Source: Flavobacterium sp. HTF (lineage in GTDB: Bacteria; Bacteroidota; Bacteroidia; Flavobacteriales; Flavobacteriaceae). From it: a stretch of DNA of 64,000 bases. The stretch spans positions 55,428-119,427 of the forward strand of contig NZ_QETH01000004.1 in assembly GCF_003105115.1 (NCBI RefSeq). Direction: 5' to 3'. Every line of letters begins with the position of its first letter. Positions within the stretch are counted from its first letter, which is position 1. The position numbers were made by a program, and so were the translations under genes. Below are positions 7,894 to 16,371 of the stretch, in pieces. Below the pieces are notes generated by a model, which saw only the letters and a list, made by a program, of their open reading frames with translations, made no database searches and had not been told where the DNA came from.

Positions 7894-9198
7894 CTAATTC
7901 TTATTGATACTGTATTGCGATTGCGTAACGTTTGCAAAAACCGTTTGCAGATCTGCAATTAAATCTTCAATATCTTCTATTCCGACAGAGAGACGAACCA
8001 AATCTTTAGAAACTCCTGTCTCTAATTGCTCATCATCAGTCAATTGCTGATGCGTTGTGCTCGCCGGATGAATAATTAATGATTTTGTATCTCCTATATT
8101 GGCTAAAAGCGAAAATAATTTTGTTTGGTCTACTACTTTTTTCGCAGCTTCAAAACCGCCTTTTAGTCCGAAAGTGATAATTCCGCTTTGGCCTTCCGGC
8201 AGGTATTCTTTTGCCAAATCAAAATATTTATTCGACTTTAAACCCGGATAATTTACCCACACAACCTCATCCTGCTGCTCTAACCATTCGGCCAGGGCCA
8301 ATGCATTTTCACTGTGTTTCTTAATTCGGATTGGCAGTGTTTCTAATCCCTGAATAATCTGAAAAGCATTAAACGGACTCAAAGCTGAACCAAAATCACG
8401 TAACCCTTCAATTCTTGCTTTTGCAATAAAAGCAGCATTTCCTAAAGCTTCGTGATAAACCAGGCCATGATATCCTGCAGATGGTTCTGTAAATTCAGGG
8501 AATTTTCCGTTTGACCAGTCAAAAGTTCCGGCATCGATTATAACACCTCCTAATGAAGTTCCGTTTCCTGAAATATATTTGGTTAAAGAGTGAATCACAA
8601 TATTTGCTCCGTATTCAATTGGTTTTAATAAATAAGGAGTTGCAACAGTGTTGTCTACAATAAAAGGAACTTTAAAAGATTTGGCTTCTACCGAAATGGC
8701 TTTCAGGTCCAACACATCCAATTTTGGGTTTCCGAGAGATTCTACAAAGAAGGCTCTTGTATTTTCTTTTGCCGCTTTAGTGAAGTTTTTTGCATCTGAA
8801 GGATCTACAAATGTTGTTGTAATGCCTAGTCTTGGCAGAGTCACTTTTAATAAGTTGTACGTTCCGCCATACAAACTGTTTGATGCAACGATATGATCGC
8901 CGGCTTTTAGTAAAGTCAATAGTGTTGTAGAAATTGCCGATGCTCCCGATGCCGTAACAACTGCGGCAATTCCGCCTTCAAGTGCTGCTAATCTTTGTTC
9001 TAAAACATCATTTGTCGGGTTATTTAATCTTGTGTAAATAAATCCGGCTTCGGCCAAACCGAAAAGACTGGCGGCGTGATCCGAATCATTAAAAACATAT
9101 GATGATGTCTGATAGATAGGTACTGCTCGTGTTCCTGAATTTTTAGTAACATCGTGTCCTGCGTGTAATGCGGTTGTTGCAAATTTTTGTGTACTCAT
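7894..9198 (-). CDS. metY: O-acetylhomoserine sulfhydrylase (MetY)
   Basis: PLP enzyme of the Cys/Met metabolism family that makes homocysteine from O-acetylhomoserine and sulfide; some members also make Cys from O-acetylserine. The 434-residue length and the LAEWLEQQDEVVWVNYPGLKSN segment are typical of MetY. The PLP lysine is Lys207 in HSLTKYISGNGTSLGG, with Asp182 in VDNTVATP. It follows the small gene at 9252-9428 by about 53 bases and is therefore placed under the Cys-codon attenuator at 9460-9595. A terminator follows. It is complementary to, or redundant with, MetZ at 44-1216. Confidence 0.93.
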   Translation of the reverse strand: MSTQKFATTALHAGHDVTKNSGTRAVPIYQTSSYVFNDSDHAASLFGLAEAGFIYTRLNNPTNDVLEQRLAALEGGIAAVVTASGASAISTTLLTLLKAGDHIVASNSLYGGTYNLLKVTLPRLGITTTFVDPSDAKNFTKAAKENTRAFFVESLGNPKLDVLDLKAISVEAKSFKVPFIVDNTVATPYLLKPIEYGANIVIHSLTKYISGNGTSLGGVIIDAGTFDWSNGKFPEFTEPSAGYHGLVYHEALGNAAFIAKARIEGLRDFGSALSPFNAFQIIQGLETLPIRIKKHSENALALAEWLEQQDEVVWVNYPGLKSNKYFDLAKEYLPEGQSGIITFGLKGGFEAAKKVVDQTKLFSLLANIGDTKSLIIHPASTTHQQLTDDEQLETGVSKDLVRLSVGIEDIEDLIADLQTVFANVTQSQYSINKN

Positions 9199-9251
9199 GA
9201 TTTCTTATTTTTTAATATTGTTAATAGTAGATATTGCGATTGCGATTGATT

Positions 9252-9428
9252 TTAAGCGAAGTAATCCTCTTCTTCCAGATCATACATTTGAAACAGTAAT
9301 GATTTCTGTCCCTTCATATGTTCCATATTTAGTTCTGCAGTTTGTATAGATTGTTCTTCTCTATTTGTATTTTTTTGAGAATCTGTTCTCAGTAAATACT
9401 CCATCGCGATTGAATTTAGTGTTTTCAT
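9252..9428 (-). CDS. Small protein of unknown function before metY
   Basis: A 58-residue acidic protein (start MKTLNSIAMEYLL, C-terminal part SLLFQMYDLEEEDYF then Ala). It shares its N-terminal MKTxN and C-terminal SLLFxMYxxExExxF pattern with the 65-residue protein at 5633-5830. It begins 32 bases after the attenuator terminator and ends about 53 bases before metY, so it is the first full gene of that transcript. There are no Cys residues and no transmembrane segment. The duplicated gene next to duplicated attenuators argues for a genuine protein tied to sulfur-amino-acid supply. I do not recognise its family. Confidence 0.7.
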   Translation of the reverse strand: MKTLNSIAMEYLLRTDSQKNTNREEQSIQTAELNMEHMKGQKSLLFQMYDLEEEDYFA

Positions 9429-9459
9429 AATTTATTAATTTAAAAAGTGTTGGAATAAA

Positions 9460-9491
9460 AAACCCTTTTGGCTGGCTTACCAAAAGGGTTT
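9460..9491 (-). terminator. Attenuator terminator T2 (metY)
   Basis: Minus-strand stem AAACCCTTTTGG / CCAAAAGGGTTT with an eight-base loop and a TTTTTTATT tail, identical in stem to T1. The left arm and loop edge (9477-9486) can instead pair with the leader-ORF segment 9524-9533 over ten pairs with one G-T. The spacer between them folds as TTATAG / CTATAA. Confidence 0.85.
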
Positions 9492-9520
9492 ATAGTTTAA
9501 CTATAACAAAGATTTATCTT

Positions 9521-9595
9521 TCACTTTTGGCAACAGCAGTTTTTAGCGCATTTACGCATACAACATATCATCATTTTTTCTGCTATTGTTTTCAT
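9521..9595 (-). CDS. Cys-rich leader peptide L2 of the metY transcript
   Basis: A 24-codon ORF with six Cys and four Met codons, including MMICCMRKC and a final NCCCQK before TGA. Its last codons spell TTGCCAAAAG, a copy of the terminator's right arm. Stalling on the CCC codons versus completing translation would change the pairing available to the terminator at 9460-9491. The spacing to the terminator is 29 bases. Together with the promoter at 9647-9676 this is a complete attenuation unit; sensing of Cys (or Cys and Met) tRNA charging is inferred. Confidence 0.8.
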   Translation of the reverse strand: MKTIAEKMMICCMRKCAKNCCCQK

Positions 9596-9646
9596 TTTTA
9601 TAATATTGAATTTCTAAATTATTTTAATTCGACTAATTCGATAGAG

Positions 9647-9676
9647 TAAATATAATAACTATTTTCTAACTACCAA
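9647..9676 (-). promoter_or_regulatory. Promoter of the metY leader transcript
   Basis: Minus-strand TTG, 19 bases, TATATTTA. The spacer holds a direct repeat TAGTTA-gaaaa-TAGTTA with 11-base period, related to the spacer of the TonB-receptor promoter (12863-12893). The leader ATG is about 50 bases downstream. The remaining gap up to 9792 shows nothing else. Confidence 0.6.
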
Positions 9677-9792
9677 CTATAATTTATTTTTTTTAACATT
9701 TAAAAGAGAATTTTCTTTTCAGGTATTTTAAAAATCTCTCTAAAATCAAGGCATTCGCTGTTTATTGGCAAGGAAAATGTTTTTATTTATTT

Positions 9793-12639
9793 TTAAAATT
9801 TAAAGCTTAAACGGGCAAAACCAAACCTTCCGTTTAATCCAAACTGCGATACTGCTCTGGAATAGGCAAACTGATTGCCATTTGTCAAATCTACGCTTGG
9901 TGCCGGAGATAATGTTGGTGTTGTGTTTGTAAAGGCAGGTGTTGCCGGATTATTTCTGTCCGGATAAACATCTCCTATATTATTAACCCCGATTGTAACT
10001 CTGAATTTTTCGTTGATTTGATATCCTAAAGACAAATCGGTAACAATTTTTGCACTGTATTCCGGGTGTTCGTATACTGAAGAAAATCCGTCTAAATTAA
10101 CGTCTGTCGCCCCCGGGTCTGTTACTTTTCCGAAATAGCTGTTTCTTAAATAAATATCCAGTTTTTTAATATTGAAAGTAGTTGTCAGGTTGGCTTTTAG
10201 TTTTGGAATTGCTTCTTCTAAATAAACCCTGCTTGATTCCGGGAAAAACGAATATATATAAGGATCACCTCCTGCATTAATAATTGACTGCGGAACGTTT
10301 AAATCTCCGACTCTCTTTGTTTCATTAAAGCTGACAGCAAAATCATTTCTGATTGTAAAATCCTGAATAACATCATATTTTTGAGAAATCACCACATCTA
10401 CTCCTTTTGTTTCTGAGTTAATTCCGTTTGTCCAGAAAGAAGCTCTTTCGACACCTTTTAAATCAAATGCTTCCTGAAATAAAGTTAAAGCTTCTGCTTG
10501 TTCAGGAGAAGTTGCGCCCGTAATCTGCGCATCTGTAGGTCTTGAATATTGTCCTGTTAAAACTATTCTGTCATCAATTCTTGTGAAGTAGGCATCTGTT
10601 GAAATGGTAATATTTGCTGATGGGATTTTGAACGTAAATCCTGTACTTACACTTTTAGATTTCTCTGGTTTTAGGTTTTCGACACCAATACTTTTTGCCG
10701 CATCTGAATCGTTTGTAAAATACCCAACCTGATACGGAGATCCGCTTATGAATTGCGTAGAACTGCTTTCAAAGTATTTTTGTTGTAATGAAGGTGCTCT
10801 AAAACCGGTTTGACCTGAAACTCTCCAATTGATAAAATTATTCAGTTTTAAAAGAGAAGCTAATTTAAAAATTACCGTGTTACCAAAATCTGAATAATTC
10901 TCCAAACGTGCAGCTCCGTTCAAAAGCCAGTTTTCGGTTGGATTTAATTCCAGATCTAAATAAGCAGCAACACTTTTTCTGTCTTTTTCTTTGGCATCTG
11001 AAGGCTGAAAACCAGCAAATCCCTGTGCTCCCGCCCCTCTTTTATTTCCGAAGAAATCAGTAACAATTAATGGTGAAGTTGTTGGCAAAGTTCCTGAAAC
11101 AAAATTTCCGTTTACATCATATAAACCGTATGAAGCTTGCTCTCCGGCTTCTATCTGATAATTTTCATATCTGAATTCTCCCCCAAAAGCAACATTCAGG
11201 CCTTTTAGAATATCCAGCTTTTTACTAAAGTCTAAATTGGTTGTACTTTGCAGAAATGAAACTTTTCCGGCATCAAAACTAGTGGGTGATTGTGTTCCCA
11301 AAGTGGCATTGATTGTATTGTTTACGCCATATTTAAAAGAGTTTGTTCCCAAATTTGAACTGATATCAGTATCAAAACCAAATAATTGAGTGGTAAGTCC
11401 TAATGCAGCGGAAGTATCTAATATGTCTGATTCTATTTCAGGTAAAAATCCGTTTGAATACACTTGCGTAAAAGTTCCGGAACCGTTCGGAAGCCTGTTA
11501 AAAGCATACGATTTTCCGTTTCTGTATGAAACGCCTCCAAAAGAATAAAGTGAAGTTATATCCGTGAGAGGGTATTTACCATTAAAATACAATTGCCCGG
11601 TAGCCAGTTCTGACTGACCAACACTCATATTATAATCGCTTCTTTGCTGCCCTCTGTAATTCAACTCATTATTGGTTACATCAAAATTTAAAGCCGTTTG
11701 CAATTGAGGAATTGTATTAGCAGAAGAAATTGCAGTTTGCTGCGCTGGCGTAAAATACCCGACCTGCGGTGCATATTGTTGCAAAGTACTGATAATTTCA
11801 GCCGAATTTGGAGTTGTATTGATATTGCTAAATAGTGAATTTACATCTACTCCATTTTGGGCTGCTCTGTTTTCGACAGCATTGTACGCATTAAAAATAG
11901 CATTATTCCTAATTCCTGCGCGGCTTGTGGCTTGCCTGGTCAGTGCGCTTCCCGTAAAATTCAGGTAACTTCCTTCTTTGCCTAAAGAGGTTCCGTAATT
12001 TAAATCTAACTGCAAAGATTCTCCGTCGCTTCCGCCCTCAAAATTATTTGATCCTGAAGACAGGTTTGCTCCGTACTGAATATCTCCCGAAATATATTTG
12101 GCATTCTTTTTAAGAACAATATTGATTACTCCTGCAATGGCATCAGAACCATATTGTGCAGCCGCTCCGTCTCTTAAAACCTCAATTCTTTCTATTGCGT
12201 ATGATGGAATTGCATTAAGATCGGTACCTACAGAACCTCTTCCCGGAGATCCGTTTATGTTTACTAATGCGCTGGTATGTCTTCGTTTTCCATTCACCAA
12301 AATCAAAACCTGATCCGGTCCTAACCCTCTTAATTGCGCCGGATCGACGTGATCTGTCCCATCTGCTGTAGAAGTAGGATTGCTGGTAAAGGATGGCGCT
12401 ACATAATTTAATATTTGTGTCACACTGGTTTGTGGTGATCCTTTTGTTATATCTGCGATATTAAAGATATCTATAGGAACAGGCACATCTGTTTTTACTC
12501 TGTTTTTACTTCTTGAACCTATAATTGTCACTTCAGACAATTCATTGTTTTGCAAAGTATCTTTTTCTGTTTTATTATCCTGAGCGTACAATCCTGAAAA
12601 TGTTGCCAACCCAAAAAGTAATAGTAATTTATTTTTCAT
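9793..12639 (-). CDS. TonB-dependent outer-membrane receptor
   Basis: A 948-residue outer-membrane receptor. Signal peptide [20 protein letters not shown]; plug domain about 45-180 with the typical [18 protein letters not shown] and [27 protein letters not shown] segments; then a large beta-barrel ending in an aromatic-rich strand (FARLSFKF). It has no N-terminal carboxypeptidase-like domain, so it is not a SusC type, and no SusD partner is next to it. Its leader carries a Met/Cys-codon attenuator (12714-12831), and it sits between metY and metK. This suggests uptake of a sulfur compound or of a cofactor needed when Met is scarce; the substrate is inferred only. Confidence 0.9.
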   Translation of the reverse strand: MKNKLLLLFGLATFSGLYAQDNKTEKDTLQNNELSEVTIIGSRSKNRVKTDVPVPIDIFNIADITKGSPQTSVTQILNYVAPSFTSNPTSTADGTDHVDPAQLRGLGPDQVLILVNGKRRHTSALVNINGSPGRGSVGTDLNAIPSYAIERIEVLRDGAAAQYGSDAIAGVINIVLKKNAKYISGDIQYGANLSSGSNNFEGGSDGESLQLDLNYGTSLGKEGSYLNFTGSALTRQATSRAGIRNNAIFNAYNAVENRAAQNGVDVNSLFSNINTTPNSAEIISTLQQYAPQVGYFTPAQQTAISSANTIPQLQTALNFDVTNNELNYRGQQRSDYNMSVGQSELATGQLYFNGKYPLTDITSLYSFGGVSYRNGKSYAFNRLPNGSGTFTQVYSNGFLPEIESDILDTSAALGLTTQLFGFDTDISSNLGTNSFKYGVNNTINATLGTQSPTSFDAGKVSFLQSTTNLDFSKKLDILKGLNVAFGGEFRYENYQIEAGEQASYGLYDVNGNFVSGTLPTTSPLIVTDFFGNKRGAGAQGFAGFQPSDAKEKDRKSVAAYLDLELNPTENWLLNGAARLENYSDFGNTVIFKLASLLKLNNFINWRVSGQTGFRAPSLQQKYFESSSTQFISGSPYQVGYFTNDSDAAKSIGVENLKPEKSKSVSTGFTFKIPSANITISTDAYFTRIDDRIVLTGQYSRPTDAQITGATSPEQAEALTLFQEAFDLKGVERASFWTNGINSETKGVDVVISQKYDVIQDFTIRNDFAVSFNETKRVGDLNVPQSIINAGGDPYIYSFFPESSRVYLEEAIPKLKANLTTTFNIKKLDIYLRNSYFGKVTDPGATDVNLDGFSSVYEHPEYSAKIVTDLSLGYQINEKFRVTIGVNNIGDVYPDRNNPATPAFTNTTPTLSPAPSVDLTNGNQFAYSRAVSQFGLNGRFGFARLSFKF

Positions 12640-12713
12640 CTTCTTAAATAGTATTTAATTGGTGGTTAATGTTTATTATTGATCCTGCCTGTATTTCACT
12701 TTAGTCCAAAAAA

Positions 12714-12738
12714 AAACCTCTGCGGCTGGCAGAGGTTT
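12714..12738 (-). terminator. Attenuator terminator T3 (TonB receptor)
   Basis: Minus-strand ten-pair stem AAACCTCTGC / GCAGAGGTTT, loop CAGCC, tail of nine T. It lies 24 bases after the stop of leader L3 and 75 bases before the receptor start. The leader contains a second GCAGAG (complement of 12775-12780) able to pair with the left arm CTCTGC. Confidence 0.85.
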
Positions 12739-12762
12739 TTATATTATATATTTGAAAATAAT

Positions 12763-12831
12763 CTACAATAGTCTCTCTGCGGAAGTTTCCGGCATCATAC
12801 AAGACATATTATTCTTTGAGATTAAATTCAT
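12763..12831 (-). CDS. Met/Cys leader peptide L3 of the TonB-receptor transcript
   Basis: A 22-codon ORF starting MNLISKNNMSCMMPE and ending AERLL before TAG. Met-Ser-Cys-Met-Met codons lie about 15 bases upstream of the GCAGAG segment in codons Ala-Glu. A ribosome stalled at these codons would leave that segment free to form the antiterminator, whereas one that reaches the stop would mask it and permit the terminator. An ATTAT / ATAAT hairpin closes the spacer. The codon content points to Met sensing (inference). Confidence 0.75.
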   Translation of the reverse strand: MNLISKNNMSCMMPETSAERLL

Positions 12832-12862
12832 GTTTTTTTTATTTTCTTCTATTTTGATTTGG

Positions 12863-12893
12863 CAAATTTGGTAACTTTTTTCTGAACTACCAA
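12863..12893 (-). promoter_or_regulatory. Promoter of the TonB-receptor leader transcript
   Basis: Minus-strand TTG, 20 bases, CAAATTTG. The first part of the spacer, GTAGTTCAGAAAAAAGTTA, closely matches the metY-leader promoter spacer GTAGTTAGAAAATAGTTA, suggesting a shared binding protein. Confidence 0.55.
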
Positions 12894-12983
12894 ACAAAAT
12901 GAGAAAATATTTCTATTACCCTATCAAAGTAGTATGTTATGTTAAATTTCTGCGTAATAAAACAAAAAAAGCTAAACTTTAAT

Positions 12984-13012
12984 TTGCAAATCAAAATGGT
13001 TTTATACCTTTG
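12984..13012 (+). promoter_or_regulatory. metK promoter
   Basis: TTG, 18 bases, TACCTTTG, a close match to the Bacteroidota primary-sigma consensus. It implies a 5' leader of about 165 bases before the metK ATG, which is long for this genome. Confidence 0.75.
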
Positions 13013-13023
13013 CACGCGAATAC

Positions 13024-13143
13024 AGAGGAAAAATTTGAACTGATTGCAACCTCTTCATAATGAAACGGTTCGTTATGAATGCTGATAGATTTAATTTCAG
13101 TAGTAAAAAATGCTAAAGCAGAAACTCTCCTTTAGCCTTTTTT
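13024..13143 (+). ncRNA. Structured metK 5' leader with terminator (candidate riboswitch)
   Basis: Hairpin A pairs AGAGG (13024-13028) with CCTCT (13050-13054), and its loop holds ACTGA and GCAACC. Hairpin B is ten pairs with one G-T (13055-13079), loop ACGG. Then come TGCTGATAG and TCAGT (13097-13101), the latter complementary to the loop ACTGA (13039-13043). A terminator follows: AAAAAA, GCTAAAG / CTTTAGC, TTTTTT (13105-13143). The order GAGG, GCAACC, hairpin, TGCTG recalls the SAM-I core but without its P1 and kink-turn. A short ORF (13060-13116, MKRFVMNADRF...) overlaps it, but a ribosome at its stop would block rather than permit the terminator, so I favour an RNA sensor. Confidence 0.55.
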
Positions 13144-13185
13144 AGCAATTTTTTCACCTCGCTTAATTTTAATTTAATAATTATT

Positions 13186-14436
13186 ATGGCTTATTTATTT
13201 ACGTCAGAATCTGTTAGTGAAGGGCATCCAGACAAAGTTGCAGATCAAATTTCGGATGCGTTAATTGACAACTTTTTGGCATTTGATGCTAACTCAAAAG
13301 TAGCGTGTGAAACTTTAGTTACAACGGGTCAGGTTATTCTGGCTGGTGAAGTAAAATCAAATACTTATCTTGATGTACAGCAAATTGCACGCGAAGTAAT
13401 CCGTAAAATCGGATATACTAAAAGCGAGTATATGTTTGAAGCGAATTCTTGTGGAATCCTTTCTGCAATTCACGAACAATCTGCAGATATTAATCAGGGT
13501 GTTGACAGAGCTAAGCCGGAAGAGCAAGGTGCTGGAGACCAAGGAATGATGTTTGGTTACGCAACTAACGAAACAGAAAACTACATGCCTTTGGCTCTTG
13601 ATTTATCTCATAAATTATTACAGGAATTAGCGATCTTAAGACGCGAAAACAAAGAAATCACCTATTTACGTCCTGATGCAAAATCTCAGGTTACTTTAGA
13701 ATATAGTGATGATAACAAACCAACTCGTATTGATGCGATTGTAATCTCAACTCAACACGATGATTTTGATGAAGAAGCTACAATGTTGGCTAAAATCAAA
13801 AAAGATATTATCGAAATCCTGATTCCAAGAATCATTGCTAAAAATCCTGCTCACGCTCATTTATTCAATGATAAAATCAATTACCATATCAACCCAACAG
13901 GAAAATTCGTAATTGGAGGACCTCACGGAGATACTGGTTTAACAGGAAGAAAAATTATCGTTGATACTTACGGTGGAAAAGGAGCTCACGGTGGTGGTGC
14001 TTTCTCTGGAAAAGATCCAAGTAAAGTAGACAGAAGTGCTGCTTATGCTACACGTCATATCGCTAAAAACTTAGTTGCTGCAGGTGTTGCTGACGAAATC
14101 TTAGTTCAGGTTTCTTATGCAATTGGAGTTGCTCAGCCAATGGGTATTTTTATCGATACTTACGGAACTTCTAAAGTAAACTTAACAAATGGTGAAATCG
14201 CTAAAAAAGTAGAAGCTATCTTTGATATGCGTCCTTACTTTATCGAGCAACGTTTGAAATTAAGAAATCCGATCTATAGCGAAACTGCTGCTTACGGGCA
14301 CATGGGACGTAAACCGGAAGTTGTTACTAAAACTTTCTTCGCTCCGGGCGGACATGAAAAAAGTTTAACTGTGGAGTTATTCACATGGGAAAAACTTGAT
14401 TTTGTTGACCAGGTAAAAACTGCATTTGGATTGTAA
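13186..14436 (+). CDS. metK: S-adenosylmethionine synthase
   Basis: Makes SAM from Met and ATP in the cytosol. The 416 residues show the N-terminal [14 protein letters not shown] box with His15, the [12 protein letters not shown] hexapeptide region near residue 116, and the P-loop-like [16 protein letters not shown] near 265, all canonical. The start ATG lies 43 bases after the leader terminator. Its product SAM is the ligand of the riboswitch before metX, so metK output feeds back on homoserine acylation. It is transcribed divergently from the attenuated TonB receptor. A strong terminator follows at 14461-14494. Confidence 0.98.
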   Translation: MAYLFTSESVSEGHPDKVADQISDALIDNFLAFDANSKVACETLVTTGQVILAGEVKSNTYLDVQQIAREVIRKIGYTKSEYMFEANSCGILSAIHEQSADINQGVDRAKPEEQGAGDQGMMFGYATNETENYMPLALDLSHKLLQELAILRRENKEITYLRPDAKSQVTLEYSDDNKPTRIDAIVISTQHDDFDEEATMLAKIKKDIIEILIPRIIAKNPAHAHLFNDKINYHINPTGKFVIGGPHGDTGLTGRKIIVDTYGGKGAHGGGAFSGKDPSKVDRSAAYATRHIAKNLVAAGVADEILVQVSYAIGVAQPMGIFIDTYGTSKVNLTNGEIAKKVEAIFDMRPYFIEQRLKLRNPIYSETAAYGHMGRKPEVVTKTFFAPGGHEKSLTVELFTWEKLDFVDQVKTAFGL

Positions 14437-14460
14437 TTTTTAATTCAAATCTATATATCA

Positions 14461-14494
14461 AAAAGGCTGTCTAAAATTTTAGACAGCCTTTTTT
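14461..14494 (+). terminator. metK terminator
   Basis: AAAAGGCTGTCT / AGACAGCCTTTT perfect 12-pair stem with a T-run, 25 bases after the metK stop. Confidence 0.9.
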
Positions 14495-14553
14495 GCGTTT
14501 GCATATTCACTACTATTTGCTTTTCTTTAGTATCCAAAATAACTGACTAAAAT

Positions 14554-16311
14554 ATGAGCAAATTACCTTCATTAAAAAGTGTCATTAGTGCCACACAAAA
14601 AACAATTTCCAGATTTCCTTTAGAAACCTTAACCGCTATTTGCGGAACTGTTTTCGCTATAATTTGGGAACAAAAAAAATATGGCGAACCACAGGAATTT
14701 TATATGAAAGCTGTAATGAGCTGCTCACTTTGCCTGGTATTATTTCTTTCGTTAAGTCTCTACTTTCAGGTTTCGAAAAAAAACAATTTATTACGTTTTT
14801 TAAGTAGTTTAATTCTTGGCAGTTTGCTTGTCGCATTTGTTTTTAGTTTTAAAAAAAGAATTACCGATGTAGAAATACAACAATTTATAGTTCTTAACAT
14901 TGCTCTGCATTTACTGGTTTCGTTTGCCGGATTTTTACCTAAAAAATACAATCAGGAGGAATTTTGGGAATTTAACAAACAGCTTTTCCTTAGAATTTTA
15001 ACTTCCGGATTATATAGTATTGTCTTCTATTGTGGTCTGGCACTAGCAATTTTAGCAATTGAAAAATTATTCAACTTTGATTTTTATAATCATATATATG
15101 CTCATGTCTTTATTTTTATTGCGGGAGTTTTTAATACCATTTTCTTTTTAAACGGAGTTCCAGCAATCGATAAGGAATCCACTTTGGATTTAAGTTATCC
15201 TAAAGGCCTTAAAAATTTCACTCAGTTTGTATTACTGCCTTTAATAAGTCTGTATCTGGTAATCCTGATTTGTTATGAAGCCAAAATCTTGATTACACTT
15301 TCCTTACCGGTGGGCTGGGTTTCATACCTTGTTTTGGTATTTGCCATTTTCGGAATCCTTTCGTTCTTATTAATTCATCCGATTGCAAATGAAAACAGCA
15401 ATCTTTGGATGAAAAATTTTAATCGTTGGTTTTACTTCTTATTAGTTCCTTTATTAGTATTATTATTCTGGGCTATTTTATACCGAATCAATATTTATGG
15501 CTTTACGCACGAGCGTTATTATGTATTACTATTGTCTGTTTGGTTATCTGTAGTGGTAATTTGTTTTTTAATTCAAAAACATCCAAAAATTAAGTTTATC
15601 CCTATCAGTATGTGTCTTGCCGGATTGTTTTCTATTGTTGGCCCTCAAAGTGCAGATTCTGTTTCTAAACACTGCCAGTTGTCCCGATTTGAATCTTACA
15701 TTCAAAAAATAGATAATACAAAACTAACTTTTGAACAACAAAAAGATTTAAGCAGCATTGTTTCTTTTTTAGAAGATAATTATGGAATAGAGTGTATGGT
15801 CCCGTTGGCTAAAAACAAATTAGACAAACTATATAAAAGTAATAAGTTAGCCAGTGATTATGAAATAATGCAAGCCTTGGGTTATGAGTTTAAATCCAGA
15901 TATGCAAATACAAACAGTACTAATGAAATTTATTATTCATATTACGAAAACGAAGACAATAATGTACAAAATATTCACGGATATGATCTGAGTTTTAATA
16001 TATCCAGTTATAATGATCTTAACTGCGTCGACTGTACAAAGATTGAAAACAAAAGTTATTCTATTAAATCAACCAAAAAAGATTATGGTGTCGATTTAAA
16101 AATTAACGAGGATATTATTGCTTTAAAATTTATTGACTTTATAAACAGCAATCCAGCCTTTTTGGATGATCGAAGTGAAAAGATTACGCAATCAATAAAA
16201 ACCGACAAGTATGATATTCTCATTACTTTTTTTAATGTAAATGGAAATATAGAAAAAAAGAAAAAAATCATTAACAACTATCAGATAAAAGTGATGATGG
16301 CTGTTAAATAA
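14554..16311 (+). CDS. DUF4153 family membrane protein
   Basis: A 585-residue inner-membrane protein. Roughly ten hydrophobic segments occupy residues 20-375 (for example SCSLCLVLFLSLSLYF, LLVSFAGFLP, YLVILICYE, FYFLLVPLLVLLFWAILY). They are followed by a hydrophilic C-terminal domain of about 200 residues, including a CVDC pair, that resembles no motif I know. The membrane part fits DUF4153, whose role is unknown. It stands alone, with metK upstream and a convergent gene downstream. Function cannot be inferred. Confidence 0.75.
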   Translation: MSKLPSLKSVISATQKTISRFPLETLTAICGTVFAIIWEQKKYGEPQEFYMKAVMSCSLCLVLFLSLSLYFQVSKKNNLLRFLSSLILGSLLVAFVFSFKKRITDVEIQQFIVLNIALHLLVSFAGFLPKKYNQEEFWEFNKQLFLRILTSGLYSIVFYCGLALAILAIEKLFNFDFYNHIYAHVFIFIAGVFNTIFFLNGVPAIDKESTLDLSYPKGLKNFTQFVLLPLISLYLVILICYEAKILITLSLPVGWVSYLVLVFAIFGILSFLLIHPIANENSNLWMKNFNRWFYFLLVPLLVLLFWAILYRINIYGFTHERYYVLLLSVWLSVVVICFLIQKHPKIKFIPISMCLAGLFSIVGPQSADSVSKHCQLSRFESYIQKIDNTKLTFEQQKDLSSIVSFLEDNYGIECMVPLAKNKLDKLYKSNKLASDYEIMQALGYEFKSRYANTNSTNEIYYSYYENEDNNVQNIHGYDLSFNISSYNDLNCVDCTKIENKSYSIKSTKKDYGVDLKINEDIIALKFIDFINSNPAFLDDRSEKITQSIKTDKYDILITFFNVNGNIEKKKKIINNYQIKVMMAVK

Positions 16312-16317
16312 TATAAA

Positions 16318-16347
16318 AGCCCGACAGATTTAAATTTCTGTCGGGCT
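16318..16347. terminator. Bidirectional terminator
   Basis: AGCCCGACAGA / TCTGTCGGGCT 11-pair stem between convergent genes. The minus-strand tail is TTTTATATTATTT, and the plus-strand tail is weaker (CTTAATT). Confidence 0.8.
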
Positions 16348-16371
16348 CTTAATTAATACACTTGTTAAGTT

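Noticed and set aside
13060..13116. Leader peptide MKRFVMNADRF... before metK as an attenuator of the same type
   Set aside because: It has one Cys at the very end, its stop codon overlaps the left arm of the terminator, and no upstream copy of the right arm was found, so a ribosome at the stop would block termination.
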